Positions 6,795 through 14,830 of a stretch of 17,360 bases of DNA are shown here, in pieces. Numbering within the stretch: position 1 is the first letter of the stretch; each line of letters opens with the position of its first letter. A program made the translations under genes and the position numbers. Source of the stretch: Rhodospirillales bacterium. Its GTDB lineage: Bacteria; Pseudomonadota; Alphaproteobacteria; Rhodospirillales; JABHCV01. Location of the stretch: NCBI GenBank assembly GCA_016776705.1, contig JADHSW010000040.1, positions 1 through 17,360 on the forward strand, read 5' to 3'. Under the pieces are notes generated by a model. The model was not told the origin of the DNA and did no database searches. It saw only the letters and a list, made by a program, of their open reading frames with translations.

Positions 6795-6819
6795 GCAAAA
6801 AAATGGCAGGAACGTAATT
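6727..6819 (+). promoter_or_regulatory. Gap before the carboxypeptidase gene; likely leader
   Basis: This 93-base gap has no hairpin terminator. It contains a GANTC site (GATTC, 6738-6742) and a single DnaA-box-like TTATCCACC at 6753-6761. AGGA at 6807-6810, about nine bases before TTG at 6820, is a good ribosome site and decides that start. No clear -35/-10 pair was found, so the carboxypeptidase gene may be read through from the kinase/PqqD-like genes. Confidence 0.4.
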
Positions 6820-7998
6820 TTGAGGGCCTCAAAGGGGAAAATTTTCGCCGTAAGGTATTTACAGCTTTTTGCTGCGGCAGTCGTGCTGGCCGCTCTCCCC
6901 CTGTTAACACCGACACCCGCCCAGGCCAAATACGCTTCTTACGTGATCGATGCCGAAACAGGCGCAGTGCTTCATAAAATCAATGAAGACACCCTCAACT
7001 ACCCTGCCTCGCTTACCAAGATGATGACCCTGTACATGGTCTTCGACGCCCTGGAAAAGGGCAGCATCCGAATGGATACGCCAGTCGAGTTTTCAGCCCG
7101 GGCCGCCCGTCAACCCTCGTCCAAGCTTGGGTTATCAAGAGGCGAGAAACTGACATTCGAGCAGGCGATCCTGGCGATTGTCACCAAATCAGCAAACGAT
7201 GTCGCGACCGCCATCGCCGAAACCCTGAGCGGTACCGAGCGAAAATTCGCCCTTTCCATGACCGCGAAAGCCCGCGCTATCGGCATGGGGCGCACGACCT
7301 TCCGCAACGCATCGGGCCTGCCCCATCGCGGCCAACTTTCAACCGCCAGGGACATGGCGACGCTGGCCATGCGGCTACTTCGTGATTTCCCGCAACATTA
7401 TCATTACTTCTCGACCAAAACTTTCGAACACGATGGCCTGACCCATAAGAACCACAACGAGCTTTTGAAAACCTATCATGGGGCGGATGGCATCAAGACC
7501 GGCTACATACGGGCCTCAGGCTTTAATCTGGTCGCCTCGGTCGAGCGCGACGGACAACGCCTGATTGGCGTCGTCTTCGGTGGCCGCACCTCGCGCGCAC
7601 GCAACAAGCACATGGCGAAACTGCTAGATAAGGGTTACGAGAAACTTGGCACAACACACACAGAGGTCGCCGTAGAAGCCAAGATTTCAAAAAAGGCGAG
7701 GGATCGCGAAATCTCCAAACTGCAGTGGGGGATTCAGGTCGGCGCCTATAAAACCACGGACCCCGCCTACAAAATTGCACAGCTGGCCGTCGAAAAAGCC
7801 CCCGATTACCTGTTTGAAGGTCATATCCGGGTGGTGCCCCTGGAAAAGGGAGAACGCTCGCCTGTTTACAGGGCCCGCATTCTGGGCCTGACCAAACAAC
7901 AGGCCTATAAGGCATGCCGCGTCCTGAAGCGCCGCAACATCAATTGTATGGAGCTAAAAATGAAACAGCCCCTGCAACAACTGGCGGCTGCCGATTAA
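6820..7998 (+). CDS. D-alanyl-D-alanine carboxypeptidase (DacA/S11 type) with C-terminal SPOR domain
   Basis: This 392-residue low-molecular-weight penicillin-binding protein trims the terminal D-Ala of peptidoglycan stem peptides in the periplasm. A signal peptide spans 1-36 (hydrophobic 14-29, cleavage AQA|K). The three active-site motifs are complete: SLTK with nucleophile Ser64, SAN at 124-126, and KTG at 226-228 in DGIKTGYIRASG. A SPOR domain follows a linker (about 300-385, starting LQWGIQVGAYK). SPOR domains bind glycan strands stripped of stem peptides at the septum, which suggests septal localisation. The start is TTG at 6820 supported by AGGA upstream; no Met codon occurs before residue 68, and a later start would lose the signal peptide. 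The 3' end overlaps the convergent mutase gene by four bases (TTAA). Confidence 0.94.
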   Translation: MRASKGKIFAVRYLQLFAAAVVLAALPLLTPTPAQAKYASYVIDAETGAVLHKINEDTLNYPASLTKMMTLYMVFDALEKGSIRMDTPVEFSARAARQPSSKLGLSRGEKLTFEQAILAIVTKSANDVATAIAETLSGTERKFALSMTAKARAIGMGRTTFRNASGLPHRGQLSTARDMATLAMRLLRDFPQHYHYFSTKTFEHDGLTHKNHNELLKTYHGADGIKTGYIRASGFNLVASVERDGQRLIGVVFGGRTSRARNKHMAKLLDKGYEKLGTTHTEVAVEAKISKKARDREISKLQWGIQVGAYKTTDPAYKIAQLAVEKAPDYLFEGHIRVVPLEKGERSPVYRARILGLTKQQAYKACRVLKRRNINCMELKMKQPLQQLAAAD

Positions 7999-9383
7999 TC
8001 GAAGGCCGGAGGCTCCAGGCCACTTTCACGCAGTTGATTACTTAGCGCGTCTTTCAGGCGTTTCAGGCCATCGACTGTTGTCGATTCACACCGGGCCACC
8101 AGTACGGCCTGAGTGTTGGATGCCCTGAGCAGCCACCAGCCATCACCGGATTGGACGCGCACGCCGTCCATGTCGTGAACCGTAATGCCGCTGATGCTTT
8201 TCAGCCGTTCGGCGACTTCTTCGACGATGATGAACTTGCGTTCTTCGGCGCAGTCGAAACGAAGCTCGGGCGTATTCAGCATTTGCGGCATGGCGTCGAG
8301 CATATGATCCAGTGTCTCGTCGCCTGATGCGACTATCGACAGCAGGCGGACGGCGGCATAAAGCGCGTCGTCATAGCCGTAATAGCGATGTTTGAAGAAA
8401 ATATGGGCGCTCATTTCGCCCGCCAGCGGGGCCCCGGTTTCCTGCATTTTCGCCTTGATCAGGGAATGGCCGGTTTTCCACATCACCGCCTTGCCGCCCA
8501 TGCGCTCGATCTCATCGAAAAAGACCTGACTTGCCTTGACGTCGGCGATGATCGTCGCCCCGGGAATATCCTTCAATACTTCGCGCGCCAGGATGACCAT
8601 CATCTGATCGCCCCACAGCACCCTGCCCTGACTGTCAATCAGGCCGATGCGGTCGCCGTCGCCGTCAAAGGCGAAGCCCAGATCGCACCCTGTGCGCAGC
8701 ACAAGTTCCTTCAATTGATCCAGGTTTTTCTCGACCGTCGGGTCGGGATGATGGGCCGGGAAGGTTCCGTCGATTTTTTCGTTCAGCAACAGGTGTTCAC
8801 CGGGCAGACCGGCGACAAGGGCTTCAAGCGCTTCACCCGCCGCCCCATTGCCATTATCCCAGGCGACCTTCAGGTCCCGCGTGCCGCGATAGTCGCCGAG
8901 CAACCTCGCCACATAATCATCGAACACAATGCGTGTCTCATCGGAGCCTTCGGCGTTAACGAAATCACCGGCGGCGACAAGATCCCCTAGTTTCTGAATG
9001 TCAGTGCCGAAAAACGATTTTCCGCCCATTGTCATCTTAATGCCGTTGTAGTCCGGCGGATTGTGCGAGCCTGTGATCATAAGGCCAGCATCGGCCTCAA
9101 GCACATGGGTGGCATAATAAAGCATGGGAGAGGGTCCACGACCTACCCTGTAAACATGCAGTCCAGCGGCGCTCAGGCCTTTGATGACCGCGGCTTCCAA
9201 ATCAGGCGAGGAAAGCCGACCGTCATAACCGACAGCAACGGTTTTACCGCCAGCACGGGCGATAAAGGTCCCGAACCCATGGCCGATAGCCTGTACGTCT
9301 TCGGGATTTAGGGTGGCGCCAACGATACCGCGAATGTCGTATTCACGAAGGATCGTCGCATCCAGTGTGCGGGCCTCAGTCAT
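7995..9383 (-). CDS. Phosphomannomutase/phosphoglucomutase
   Basis: This 462-residue alpha-D-phosphohexomutase interconverts hexose-6-phosphate and hexose-1-phosphate and feeds mannose- and glucose-based nucleotide sugars. The four family sites are present: the phosphoserine loop TGSHNPP with Ser106 (104-110), the metal loop DGDGDR (240-245), the sugar-binding GEMSAH (322-327), and a C-terminal phosphate-binding RASNTQ segment. The length and motifs fit the ManB/AlgC dual-specificity class. Whether mannose or glucose is preferred cannot be told. It begins 12 bases after the ugd stop, so it is in one operon with ugd and galU. The product of glucose-6-phosphate isomerisation, glucose-1-phosphate, is the substrate of GalU. 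The stop overlaps the carboxypeptidase stop. Confidence 0.94.
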   Translation of the reverse strand: MTEARTLDATILREYDIRGIVGATLNPEDVQAIGHGFGTFIARAGGKTVAVGYDGRLSSPDLEAAVIKGLSAAGLHVYRVGRGPSPMLYYATHVLEADAGLMITGSHNPPDYNGIKMTMGGKSFFGTDIQKLGDLVAAGDFVNAEGSDETRIVFDDYVARLLGDYRGTRDLKVAWDNGNGAAGEALEALVAGLPGEHLLLNEKIDGTFPAHHPDPTVEKNLDQLKELVLRTGCDLGFAFDGDGDRIGLIDSQGRVLWGDQMMVILAREVLKDIPGATIIADVKASQVFFDEIERMGGKAVMWKTGHSLIKAKMQETGAPLAGEMSAHIFFKHRYYGYDDALYAAVRLLSIVASGDETLDHMLDAMPQMLNTPELRFDCAEERKFIIVEEVAERLKSISGITVHDMDGVRVQSGDGWWLLRASNTQAVLVARCESTTVDGLKRLKDALSNQLRESGLEPPAFD

Positions 9384-9395
9384 GGTCTAAATCTC

Positions 9396-10715
9396 TTATT
9401 CGGACTTGCTGGTGGGTCGTCCCAGACAGTGATAATCCATTCCCGCAGCGGCCATGTCATTGGGATTGTAGATATTGCGCAGATCAACCAGGATTGGATT
9501 TTTCAACAAGGACTTAACCCGTTCGAAGTCGAGTCCGCGAAAGGCATTCCATTCGGTGATGATGACAAGGGCGTCCGCCCCTTCCATGGGGGCGTATGTG
9601 TTTTCACACCACTTGATGTCATTCAGCAATTCCCTTGCCTCGCCCATGCCTTCCGGATCGAAGGCCTGAATTGTTGCGCCCGCCTTTTGCAGGGCAGGCA
9701 GGATGTCAAGGCTGGGCGAGTCGCGCATGTCGTCCGTATTGGGCTTGAAGGTGACACCAAGAACGGCAATCGTCTTGCCTTCCACGGAGCCGTCACAGGC
9801 GGCAATGACCCGCTGCGCCATCTGCTTCTTGCGCTTGTCGTTGATGTCCACGACCGCTTCGACGATCCTCAGGGGAGCGCCCATATCGCGCGCCGTGTTT
9901 ACAAGCGCCAGGGTATCCTTGGGAAAGCACGAACCGCCGTAACCGGGGCCACTGTGCAGAAATTTCGATCCGATCCGACCGTCCAGGCCAATGCCCTTGG
10001 CGACGTCCTGAACGTCGGCCCCGACCTTTTCGCATAAATCGGAAATTTCATTGATGAATGTGATCTTGGTCGCCAGGAACGTGTTGGCGGCATACTTGAT
10101 CAGTTCCGCCGTCTGGCGCTGGGTAAACAGGATCGGCGTTTCAATAAGGAAAAGGGGGCGGTACAGATTACGCATGACGTCGCGGGCGCGCTCGCTTTGC
10201 GTGCCGATGACGACACGGTCCGGGCGCATGAAATCGTTGATGGCCGATCCTTCGCGCAGGAATTCCGGGTTCGAGACCACATCGAAATCCGCATCGGGGC
10301 GGGTTTCGCAAATGACCCTGGTGACTTCTTTTCCGGTATCGACAGGAACCGTCGACTTGTTGACGATGACGCAATAACCGTCCAACGCCTCGGCTATTTC
10401 CCTTGCTGCCCCGTACACATAGGACAGGTCGGCATGGCCACCGCCGGGTTCTGTCGGGGTGCCCACACAAATGAAGACCGCGTCTGCGCCACTGACTGCC
10501 TGCCTGAGATCTGTGGTAAAGCTGAGGCGACCGGCTTTGACATTATTGGCGACCAGATCTTCAAGGCCGGGTTCGAAGATCGGCATAATTCCTTTATCCA
10601 GGCTTTCGATCTTGTTCCGGTCTTTATCGACACAGACGACATCGACGCCAAATTCTGAAAAACAGGCACCAGAAACAAGTCCGACGTACCCGGTACCAAT
10701 CATCGCTACACGCAT
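9396..10715 (-). CDS. ugd: UDP-glucose 6-dehydrogenase
   Basis: The enzyme oxidises UDP-glucose to UDP-glucuronate in two NAD+-dependent steps. The 439 residues start with a Rossmann fold (GTGYVGL, 7-13). The middle domain carries the conserved Lys207 and Asn211, and the catalytic Cys263 sits in GPGYGGSCFPKDT (256-268). The C-terminal UDP-binding domain begins around 305 (KTIAVLGVTFKPNTDDMRDS). The length is normal. ATG at 10715 has a strong GAAGGA site seven bases upstream. The first ten bases overlap the end of galU, so the two are probably translated together: GalU makes the substrate that Ugd uses. UDP-glucuronate would feed an exopolysaccharide, LPS sugars or glycolipids. Confidence 0.97.
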   Translation of the reverse strand: MRVAMIGTGYVGLVSGACFSEFGVDVVCVDKDRNKIESLDKGIMPIFEPGLEDLVANNVKAGRLSFTTDLRQAVSGADAVFICVGTPTEPGGGHADLSYVYGAAREIAEALDGYCVIVNKSTVPVDTGKEVTRVICETRPDADFDVVSNPEFLREGSAINDFMRPDRVVIGTQSERARDVMRNLYRPLFLIETPILFTQRQTAELIKYAANTFLATKITFINEISDLCEKVGADVQDVAKGIGLDGRIGSKFLHSGPGYGGSCFPKDTLALVNTARDMGAPLRIVEAVVDINDKRKKQMAQRVIAACDGSVEGKTIAVLGVTFKPNTDDMRDSPSLDILPALQKAGATIQAFDPEGMGEARELLNDIKWCENTYAPMEGADALVIITEWNAFRGLDFERVKSLLKNPILVDLRNIYNPNDMAAAGMDYHCLGRPTSKSE

Positions 10716-11596
10716 CGTGAATCCTTCAACATTGTCTTTTTAAGCATCTGGCGCATACCGTCCCTCAAATCATCGCGGGCAAGGGCAAATGCCACGTTGG
10801 CTTCAAGGAAGCCCAGTTTGTCGCCGCAGTCGAACCGGTCACCCTTAAAGCGAAGACCATGAAAGGGAATGGTATCGATGGTCCTGGCAAGGGCGTCGGT
10901 CAACTGAATTTCGCCACCAGCCCCCTGCTCCTGCCTGCTCAGGTGTTCAAAAACCTCGGGCTGTAAAATATAACGTCCGATGATGCAAAGATTTGACGGC
11001 GCTTTATCCGGTGAAGGCTTTTCAACAAGCCCCCTGGCCCGGGCAAGGCGTCCATCATCTTCGACAACATCCAGAATACCATAGCGGTTGGTGTGCTCTC
11101 GCGGCACTTCCTCGCTGGCGACGATATTGCCACCGGTTTGCTGATACACATCCATCATCTGTTTCAGGCAACCCGGGTCGGCCATAATCAGGTCATCGGC
11201 CAGAAGCACGGCAAATGGCTCATCAACAATAAAATGTCGCGCACACCACACCGCATGACCCAGGCCCAACGGTTGTTGCTGGCGGGTCGATGTTATCTGC
11301 CCCGGCTTTCCCATAACATCCTGCACCAGCGACAAGGCGTCGGCCTTGCCGCGTTCTTCCAGTGTTTTCTCAAGCTCGAAGGAATGATCGAAATGATCAA
11401 GCAAAACCGCCTTGCCTCGCCCGGTAACGAAGATGATTTCTTCGATCCCGGCGTCGCGGGCTTCTTCAACCGCATATTGGATCAGAGGCTTGTCGACGAT
11501 CGGCAACATTTCCTTCGGCATCGCCTTGGTCGCAGGTAAAAACCGCGTCCCCAAACCGGCGACGGGAAAGACCGCCTTCTTTACTGGTTTAACCAT
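10706..11596 (-). CDS. galU: UTP-glucose-1-phosphate uridylyltransferase
   Basis: GalU joins UTP and glucose-1-phosphate to make UDP-glucose and pyrophosphate. The 296-residue form begins MVKPVKKAVFPVAGLGTRFL, which holds the nucleotide-binding GxGTRxxP loop. It continues with KAMPKEMLPIVDKPLIQYAV and carries the LADDLI acidic motif near residue 127. Start choice: ATG 11596-11594 is preceded by GAGGGG; the open frame runs 21 codons further upstream (to 11659) but that extension lacks family similarity and a ribosome site. A 93-base gap separates it from the J-domain gene, so it could have its own promoter. A GG-N10-GC pattern in the gap (11644-11658) is only weakly sigma-54-like. Confidence 0.96.
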   Translation of the reverse strand: MVKPVKKAVFPVAGLGTRFLPATKAMPKEMLPIVDKPLIQYAVEEARDAGIEEIIFVTGRGKAVLLDHFDHSFELEKTLEERGKADALSLVQDVMGKPGQITSTRQQQPLGLGHAVWCARHFIVDEPFAVLLADDLIMADPGCLKQMMDVYQQTGGNIVASEEVPREHTNRYGILDVVEDDGRLARARGLVEKPSPDKAPSNLCIIGRYILQPEVFEHLSRQEQGAGGEIQLTDALARTIDTIPFHGLRFKGDRFDCGDKLGFLEANVAFALARDDLRDGMRQMLKKTMLKDSRCV

Positions 11597-11689
11597 AAAA
11601 TCCCCTCGAAATATCGACAGCGAATCGCCGCAAAATTTATTTCGCGGCCTTTGTGCCACACCCGTCAGGTAGCTGCAACCTTGGGATTT

Positions 11690-12397
11690 TCAAGAAAGCA
11701 GAACATCCTTGGCGCGATTGATCTTGGCAGCAAGATATGTCGAGCCGCCATGATCCGGATGCGACCCCGCAATCAACCTGTGATGGGCTTCCTTTATCTG
11801 CTCCCGCGAAGCTCCCTTTTCCAGTCCGAGGATATCCAGTGCCTCCTGATGGTCCATTTCATCTTTGAAAAAACCGTTCCCCGCATCATCTTTGGCATAC
11901 TCGCGCCAATCTGGATAAAGGCGATCCAGATAGGCTTCCATGATCTGTGCGGATTGCTCATCTTCTATCCAGCAGGTCTTTAGCAGGTCGACCAGATCGA
12001 CCAGTTCCATATCCCCCAGTCGGCGTCCTTTATGGGGTCCATCCAACACGTCGCCATGCATGTCGCCGCTTGCGTGATCCAGGGTCATGCGCAGGAAACG
12101 GGTCTCGACTTCCGATGACGCATCCCTGGGCGCACCCTGGCCCATGCGGGAGAAATTCCTGAACATGCGGGCGGCGCTGCGAAATCGCATGAACCAGGCA
12201 AACAGCACGGGCAATGTGGCGAAGGCCCATGCCAGACGACCGGTCAGGGCAAGGAACAGGCCAATGATCACAATCAGGCCCAGCGACAACCACTTCAGCA
12301 CCTTGACCAATGATTTCGGGTCGGCGCTGACATACCAGCGAGACGCAAGAAGAAAACCGGCAAGCAAGGCGATCCCAAGAATAAAATAGGGCAGCAC
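11690..12397 (-). CDS. Membrane-anchored J-domain protein (C-terminal DnaJ domain)
   Basis: The 235 residues begin with two or three hydrophobic segments (about 2-18, 33-51 and 55-70). A cytoplasmic charged domain (about 72-180) follows, then a short J domain at the very C-terminus (about 186-235) with the DnaK-activating His213-Pro214-Asp215 in HHRLIAGSHPDHGG. J domains stimulate the ATPase of DnaK-type Hsp70s; a membrane anchor would direct that to proteins at the inner membrane. The layout recalls DjlA/Tim14-type J proteins but the middle region is not recognised. The start is GTG at 12397-12395, four bases after the VWA gene's stop, with AAGGA about a dozen bases upstream. This suggests co-translation with the VWA protein. 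Confidence 0.85.
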   Translation of the reverse strand: MLPYFILGIALLAGFLLASRWYVSADPKSLVKVLKWLSLGLIVIIGLFLALTGRLAWAFATLPVLFAWFMRFRSAARMFRNFSRMGQGAPRDASSEVETRFLRMTLDHASGDMHGDVLDGPHKGRRLGDMELVDLVDLLKTCWIEDEQSAQIMEAYLDRLYPDWREYAKDDAGNGFFKDEMDHQEALDILGLEKGASREQIKEAHHRLIAGSHPDHGGSTYLAAKINRAKDVLLS

Positions 12398-12401
12398 TTT
12401 G

Positions 12402-13118
12402 TTATTTTTCCTTCATCAGATTTATGAGTTTAAGAACCTCACCGCCGCGTTTTCGGCCCCTGTCCTCAAGCGCCGGTCGTCCCCCGGCGACAAAGACGGC
12501 GACGGCATTGAGCAATTCTTTTAGCACATGGGCGCTTGATGCATCAAAGCGGCAGCATGCACCACCCGTCAACTTGGCGATCTGCTTGAAGGCATATGTG
12601 GCGATGGGATCATTGCCTTCCTGAAACATGAAAACGGGAACCCCAAGGATACCCAGCTCACCGGCAAGGTTTCCCAGCTTGTCCACGTCTTCTTCGACAC
12701 AATCCCCGATAAAGACCAGGGCGTTGATTTTATTTTTTTTGGTTTCCCTGATCGTGTGGTCAAGCAATTTTCCGATCTGGGTTTCACCGGCCAGGCAAAA
12801 CACCGAGGTCATCAGTTTCAACAGTTTTTCGCCATCGTTGACCCAGTTCGACGCCTTGAATTCACCAAATCCGCGATAATACGCCAACTGCAAATCCAAC
12901 CCTCCCATGGCAGCCGTCTCGGTGAACATCTCGCCCTGAATTTTCGCCGCCCGGTCCCACATGGGCTGGCGCGAGGCGGTGGCGTCCATGCCAAAAAGCA
13001 GGCGTCCACGCTTGCCGGGAGTTCTTAACGTCGGCGTGCGGGCGACCTTATCCAGGAACGCATTGACGTCCGTTTTCGATGATTTATGACTGGGAAGATT
13101 TTCGCCCTTTTTCGACAT
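12402..13118 (-). CDS. VWA-domain protein, cytoplasmic, function unknown
   Basis: This 238-residue protein has a von Willebrand factor A fold with a plausible metal-ion-dependent adhesion site. D45-A-T-A-S49 fits DxSxS with Thr replacing Ser, Thr113 lies in GETQIGKLL, and Asp139 in FIGDCVEED. No signal peptide or membrane segment is seen, so it should be cytoplasmic. VWA proteins usually mediate metal-dependent protein binding, often with AAA+ or chaperone partners. It sits four bases ahead of a membrane J-domain gene. Start choice: ATG at 13118 has AAGG only two bases upstream, while a TTG at 13145 would add nine residues with no better ribosome site, so the start is uncertain. An overlap with Mg-chelatase-like or tellurite-type VWA families was not recognised. 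Confidence 0.78.
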   Translation of the reverse strand: MSKKGENLPSHKSSKTDVNAFLDKVARTPTLRTPGKRGRLLFGMDATASRQPMWDRAAKIQGEMFTETAAMGGLDLQLAYYRGFGEFKASNWVNDGEKLLKLMTSVFCLAGETQIGKLLDHTIRETKKNKINALVFIGDCVEEDVDKLGNLAGELGILGVPVFMFQEGNDPIATYAFKQIAKLTGGACCRFDASSAHVLKELLNAVAVFVAGGRPALEDRGRKRGGEVLKLINLMKEK

Positions 13119-13430
13119 GACCTTGCTTGACTGAATAATGTTCAAATCGGATCATATATTTGCGCATTTACGACACTGAAAGCAAAGCCCTAAAACGTTA
13201 TTGAGCCTTCACGTTTGCCATAAATCACCCTGTCTTCGTTATCCATTTGATGACGAAACACAATTGCCCCGATGACATGCTGTTTTGGCCCATTTTCACC
13301 ATTAAGTCTGGGCGGACTGCCTGCGAACGGGCCGGCAATTTCCAATCCAGAATGGCGTTTTCAGGATTGTCTCAACCCATAAGCCTACAATTTGAAGGCG
13401 ATTTTGCGGATACCAATTTACGGCTACAAA
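13119..13430. other. 312-base gap with no convincing gene
   Basis: The gap lies between the VWA gene and the small 84-residue gene, both read on the minus strand. It should hold the 3' end of the small gene's transcript and the promoter of the VWA operon, but I found no clear -35/-10 pair. A weak inverted repeat CAATCC 13343-13348 / GGATTG 13364-13369 is followed by no T tract. The only sizeable open frame (13247-13543, +) lies antisense to the small gene and has no family resemblance. Confidence 0.5.
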
Positions 13431-13685
13431 TCAACGCATACTCGACAGGATGGCGATCAGGGCGGAATTATCTGAATACCCTTCTGTTCCAACTGATTGC
13501 TGTTTATGGCTTCCCCTGTATCGATTGCCGCCACTTTGATTGAGCGTATCAATCGTCACCTTGATAACCGCATCCTCAACAACGCCTGCCATTTTTTTCC
13601 ATTGTTCATCATTCGCCCTACAACCGAGGGCGGAAAAAATACCGTCGGTCGTCTCATTTACCTGATTTTGAATGATATTATTCAT
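13431..13685 (-). CDS. Small conserved-looking hypothetical protein, 84 residues
   Basis: The gene encodes 84 residues, starting MNNIIQNQVNETTDGIFSAL and ending with ALIAILSSMR. ATG at 13685 is preceded by a perfect AAGGAGT six bases upstream, which is strong support for a real gene. The sequence looks helical: an amphipathic stretch at about 10-50 (with two Cys-free, Trp-Lys-Lys-containing turns), a Gly/Asn/Arg/Gln-rich polar linker at about 50-65, and a hydrophobic C-terminal helix. No signal peptide or membrane segment is seen. I recall similar short proteins ending in ALIANLSSLR-like motifs in Rhodospirillales, but cannot name a function. It diverges from a LysR regulator and the two may share a control region. 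Confidence 0.75.
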   Translation of the reverse strand: MNNIIQNQVNETTDGIFSALGCRANDEQWKKMAGVVEDAVIKVTIDTLNQSGGNRYRGSHKQQSVGTEGYSDNSALIAILSSMR

Positions 13686-13856
13686 GGCTGCACTCCTTGA
13701 TGATTTCTCGCTACTTCATTAAATTTATTAATGTTGGCAGCAGAACCAGTTCCTTGTTTAAATTGATTTAACACCTGTTATACTGTCTATGTTTCACCTT
13801 TTGCACAAAGCATCATTTTTCATCTAATAATTAAATTTTCTCATGAAGTAGCTGTT
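13686..13856. promoter_or_regulatory. AT-rich divergent control region
   Basis: This 171-base region lies between the divergent 84-residue gene and the LysR gene. It is markedly more AT-rich than its surroundings and contains the palindrome and extended -10 at 13769-13784. On the minus strand TATAAC (13782-13777) is a -10-like hexamer for the small gene, at a non-ideal distance from TTGTGC. Confidence 0.45.
13769..13784 (+). promoter_or_regulatory. Extended -10 promoter and overlapping palindrome upstream of LysR gene
   Basis: TGTTATACT (13776-13784) is an extended -10 element on the plus strand. It would start transcription near 13791, about 66 bases before the LysR ATG. The perfect inverted repeat TAACA-CC-TGTTA (13769-13780) overlaps it. 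A repressor or LysR protein bound there would block the promoter, so this is a candidate autoregulatory site. A good -35 is not visible, as expected for an extended -10 promoter. Confidence 0.4.
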
Positions 13857-14759
13857 ATGCGTTTTCTCCCCTCTATCAACGCCTTACGGGCCTTCCAGGC
13901 CTCCGCCCGCAGCTTGAGTTTTACCAAGGCCGCCTTGGAACTGAACGTCACCCAGGGCGCCGTAAGTCATCAGGTGAAAGGGCTGGAAGATCGACTTGGG
14001 GTCAAACTGTTCCTGCGGGTCAGGCAACGATTACAATTAACCCAGCAGGGCAAAGGCTACCTTCCCTTCGTTCGCCAAGCCCTGGACCTGTTAGAGGCGG
14101 GAAATGCCTACCTTGAAACAAACGAGAAAAGCGGCATCCTGACCGTCAGCGTTTCTCCCAATTTTGCGACAAAATGGCTGGTGCCCCGTCTGGGGGATTT
14201 CATTGCCACCCATCCGGAAATCGAACTGCGAATAAGCGCCTCCACGCAACATGTGGACCTTGCCCGCAGTGATATCGATATGGCGGTCCGACATGGCCAG
14301 GGAGATTGGCTGGATCTGGACGTACAAAGGCTTTGCCCGGAACAGGTGTTTCCTGTTTGCAGTCCTGATTTTCTGAAGCGCCATTCCCCAATTGAACAAC
14401 CTCATGACCTTACGGCGCTGCCCTTGCTGCATGATCGTAGCCGACAGGATTGGCCCTTATGGTTCGCCGCCGCAGGGGTGACCGAAACCAGGCCCCCGCC
14501 CGGCCCCCAATTTGACCAGACCAGCATGGTAATTGACGCCGCCATCGAAGGTCAGGGGGTCGCCCTTGCGCGCAGCGCCCTGGCCGCCAGAGATTTAATG
14601 GCGGGGCGTCTGATCCGTTTGTTCAACGTCTCCCTGCCCGCCCCCTTCGCCTATTACATTGTTTGTCCAAAAACAGCCGCGAAGATGCCAAAAATCAGCC
14701 AATTCAGGGATTGGCTGCTGCAGGAAGCTAAGGGCGACAATGAACAGATCGGTATATAA
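13857..14759 (+). CDS. LysR-family transcriptional regulator (GcvA-like)
   Basis: This 300-residue LysR regulator has the usual layout. An N-terminal winged helix-turn-helix (about 5-65) includes INALRAFQASARSLSFTKAA and NVTQGAVSHQVKGLEDRLGV. A linker helix (66-90) follows, then a periplasmic-binding-like effector domain (about 92-290). The N-terminal signature and the ILTVSVSPNFATKWLVPRLG start of the effector domain resemble GcvA-type regulators, which control glycine cleavage, amino-acid or beta-lactam-linked genes. No glycine cleavage gene is present. Either divergent neighbour (84-residue protein) or the downstream PHP gene could be a target. The effector ligand is unknown. Confidence 0.94.
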   Translation: MRFLPSINALRAFQASARSLSFTKAALELNVTQGAVSHQVKGLEDRLGVKLFLRVRQRLQLTQQGKGYLPFVRQALDLLEAGNAYLETNEKSGILTVSVSPNFATKWLVPRLGDFIATHPEIELRISASTQHVDLARSDIDMAVRHGQGDWLDLDVQRLCPEQVFPVCSPDFLKRHSPIEQPHDLTALPLLHDRSRQDWPLWFAAAGVTETRPPPGPQFDQTSMVIDAAIEGQGVALARSALAARDLMAGRLIRLFNVSLPAPFAYYIVCPKTAAKMPKISQFRDWLLQEAKGDNEQIGI

Positions 14760-14830
14760 TTTTCAGCACGCCATCCCAGAAGAATTCCTATATATGAAAA
14801 TGAAACCGTTTTAACTGTTCGAGAGCCAGC

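Noticed and set aside
11644..11658. Sigma-54-like GG-N10-GC upstream of galU
   Set aside because: The -12 half reads CCGC rather than TTGC and no enhancer-binding regulator is near; one such pattern is expected by chance.
13247..13543. 98-residue plus-strand ORF
   Set aside because: It is partly antisense to the well-supported 84-residue gene, with no family similarity and no good ribosome site.
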